64,000 nt of DNA from Enoplolaimus lenunculus (Eukaryota > Nematoda > Enoplea > Enoplida > Thoracostomopsidae): positions 1 to 64,000 of the forward strand of contig JASANG010000036.1 of assembly GCA_030248215.1 (NCBI GenBank). Direction: 5' to 3'. Position 1 is the stretch's first letter. Each line of letters opens with the position of its first letter. Below the pieces are notes generated by a model. That model did not search any database and was not told where the DNA came from. It saw nothing but the letters and a program-made list of their open reading frames with translations. Both the position numbers and the translations under genes were made by a program. Positions 63,377 through 64,000 of this stretch are shown in pieces.

Positions 63377-63617
63377 GGCCAATGTAAAGAACACGGGCGG
63401 AACAGTATTATAAGCATATTCATAAGCCTAAAGCCTAAACCTAAACCTAAACCTAAGCGTAACAATGAGCATATTCAAAAGCCTAAGCATAAGCCTATAC
63501 CTAAACCTAAGCGTTGAGCAAATATTCCTAAGCCTAAGCCTAAGCCAAACAAAACAAATATTCTAAAGCTTAAGCTCCCACAGAAAAAACTCTCCGCCCC
63601 TGATGTTTACATGGGCC
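63377..63617 (+). mobile_element. Hexamer-rich MITE, subfamily I, longest hexamer array
   Basis: GGCCAATGTAAAGAACACGG at the left, CCTGATGTTTACATGGGCC at the right. The flanks CAATTTTC (63369-63376) and TAATTTTC (63618-63625) agree at 7 of 8. About 20 CCTAAG/CCTAAA units in three clusters lie inside. Confidence 0.87.
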
Positions 63618-64000
63618 TAATTTTCTACGGTGGAATATTGTAACGTAGGAACCTTATCAATTTATCACAAAAATTTTCTAACGACACGATGATGTGTACG
63701 CGACTCTCTGGATACGTTACGGATTACCAGGCCGTGGATCTTAACAACGACCATGGTCCCGAGTAATGACGGTTTATAGGATGCTATCCATTCTTTCCAA
63801 CAGTCGAACCTGTCCCGGAAAAACGTGTCGGTGGTTCCGGTTATCAAACGGTACTTGTTTAATACAAACCAAAACGTTCACACTGCCATCCGTCCATTTA
63901 TAAATTAGTGTGACCACTTTTAGACATTTTCACTATCCTACTTGTGAGCTACACACATCATCGGGAGCTTGACGGGGTAAAACAGTTCCCAATCGCGGCT

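Larger units (their letters stand above)
46851..64000. other. Region upstream of FOXO with no secure gene
   Basis: Seventeen kilobases of repeats and AT-rich DNA with two tentative minus-strand exons (54479-54690 and 58370-58537). Stretches where I see nothing specific: 48380-49400, 52460-53000, 55130-55560, 56400-58280 apart from a 70-bp dispersed duplicate at 57150 and 57340, and 59400-62050. FOXO promoter elements should lie just above 46850 but none is obvious. Confidence 0.55.

Noticed and set aside
63377-63617. An interstitial telomere from a chromosome fusion
   Set aside because: The TTAGGC units are interrupted, bounded by MITE ends with a target duplication, and recur many times in the window.

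Overview
The window is animal nuclear DNA: spliced genes with GT-AG introns of 0.2 to 5.6 kb, a great deal of short non-coding transposon DNA, and many tri- and tetranucleotide microsatellites. The genes (Suppressor of fused, a TK2/dNK-type deoxynucleoside kinase, FOXO) point to a bilaterian, most likely an invertebrate. A very abundant repeat carries runs of the TTAGGC hexamer, which is the nematode telomere unit, but this is only a weak hint of affiliation. All exon calls were made by eye from protein similarity, splice consensus and phase.

Layout. (1) 131-8705: SUFU in two pieces that face away from each other. The N-terminal exons are on the minus strand (131 to about 4855) and the C-terminal exons are on the plus strand (5291-8705). 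The two sets do not overlap, together make a protein of normal length (about 480 aa), and match in splice phase across the break, so they look like one gene with an inversion, real or an assembly error, between about 4870 and 5290. (2) 11619-20629, plus strand: a complete nine-exon TK2-like kinase of 272 aa with a mitochondrial-type N-terminus. (3) 20630-31187: no recognisable gene, but several transposon relics, including a TTAA-flanked piggyBac-like MITE with a tRNA-like core and a 1.9-kb element with 35-bp inverted repeats. (4) 31188-46850, minus strand: FOXO in four exons, predicted at 1,919 aa, about three times the usual size because of Gln/Asn-rich low-complexity sequence. The forkhead domain, the N-terminal AKT site and the C-terminal CR3-like transactivation motif are all present. 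(5) 46851-64000: mainly repeats (MITEs, a 34-bp minisatellite, an inverted SINE pair), with two weak candidate exons on the minus strand that I could not identify.

SUFU (Hedgehog restraint), TK2 (mitochondrial dNTP salvage) and FOXO (insulin/AKT-controlled transcription) have no evident joint pathway; their proximity looks like ordinary synteny. The most informative non-gene signals are the split SUFU, a MITE family with 8-bp target duplications whose interior is built of TTAGGC hexamers, two ~120-bp duplication arrays at the two ends of FOXO exon 1, and several hAT-like MITEs with exact or near-exact target duplications. I saw no LTR, retroviral, Polinton or CRISPR signal.
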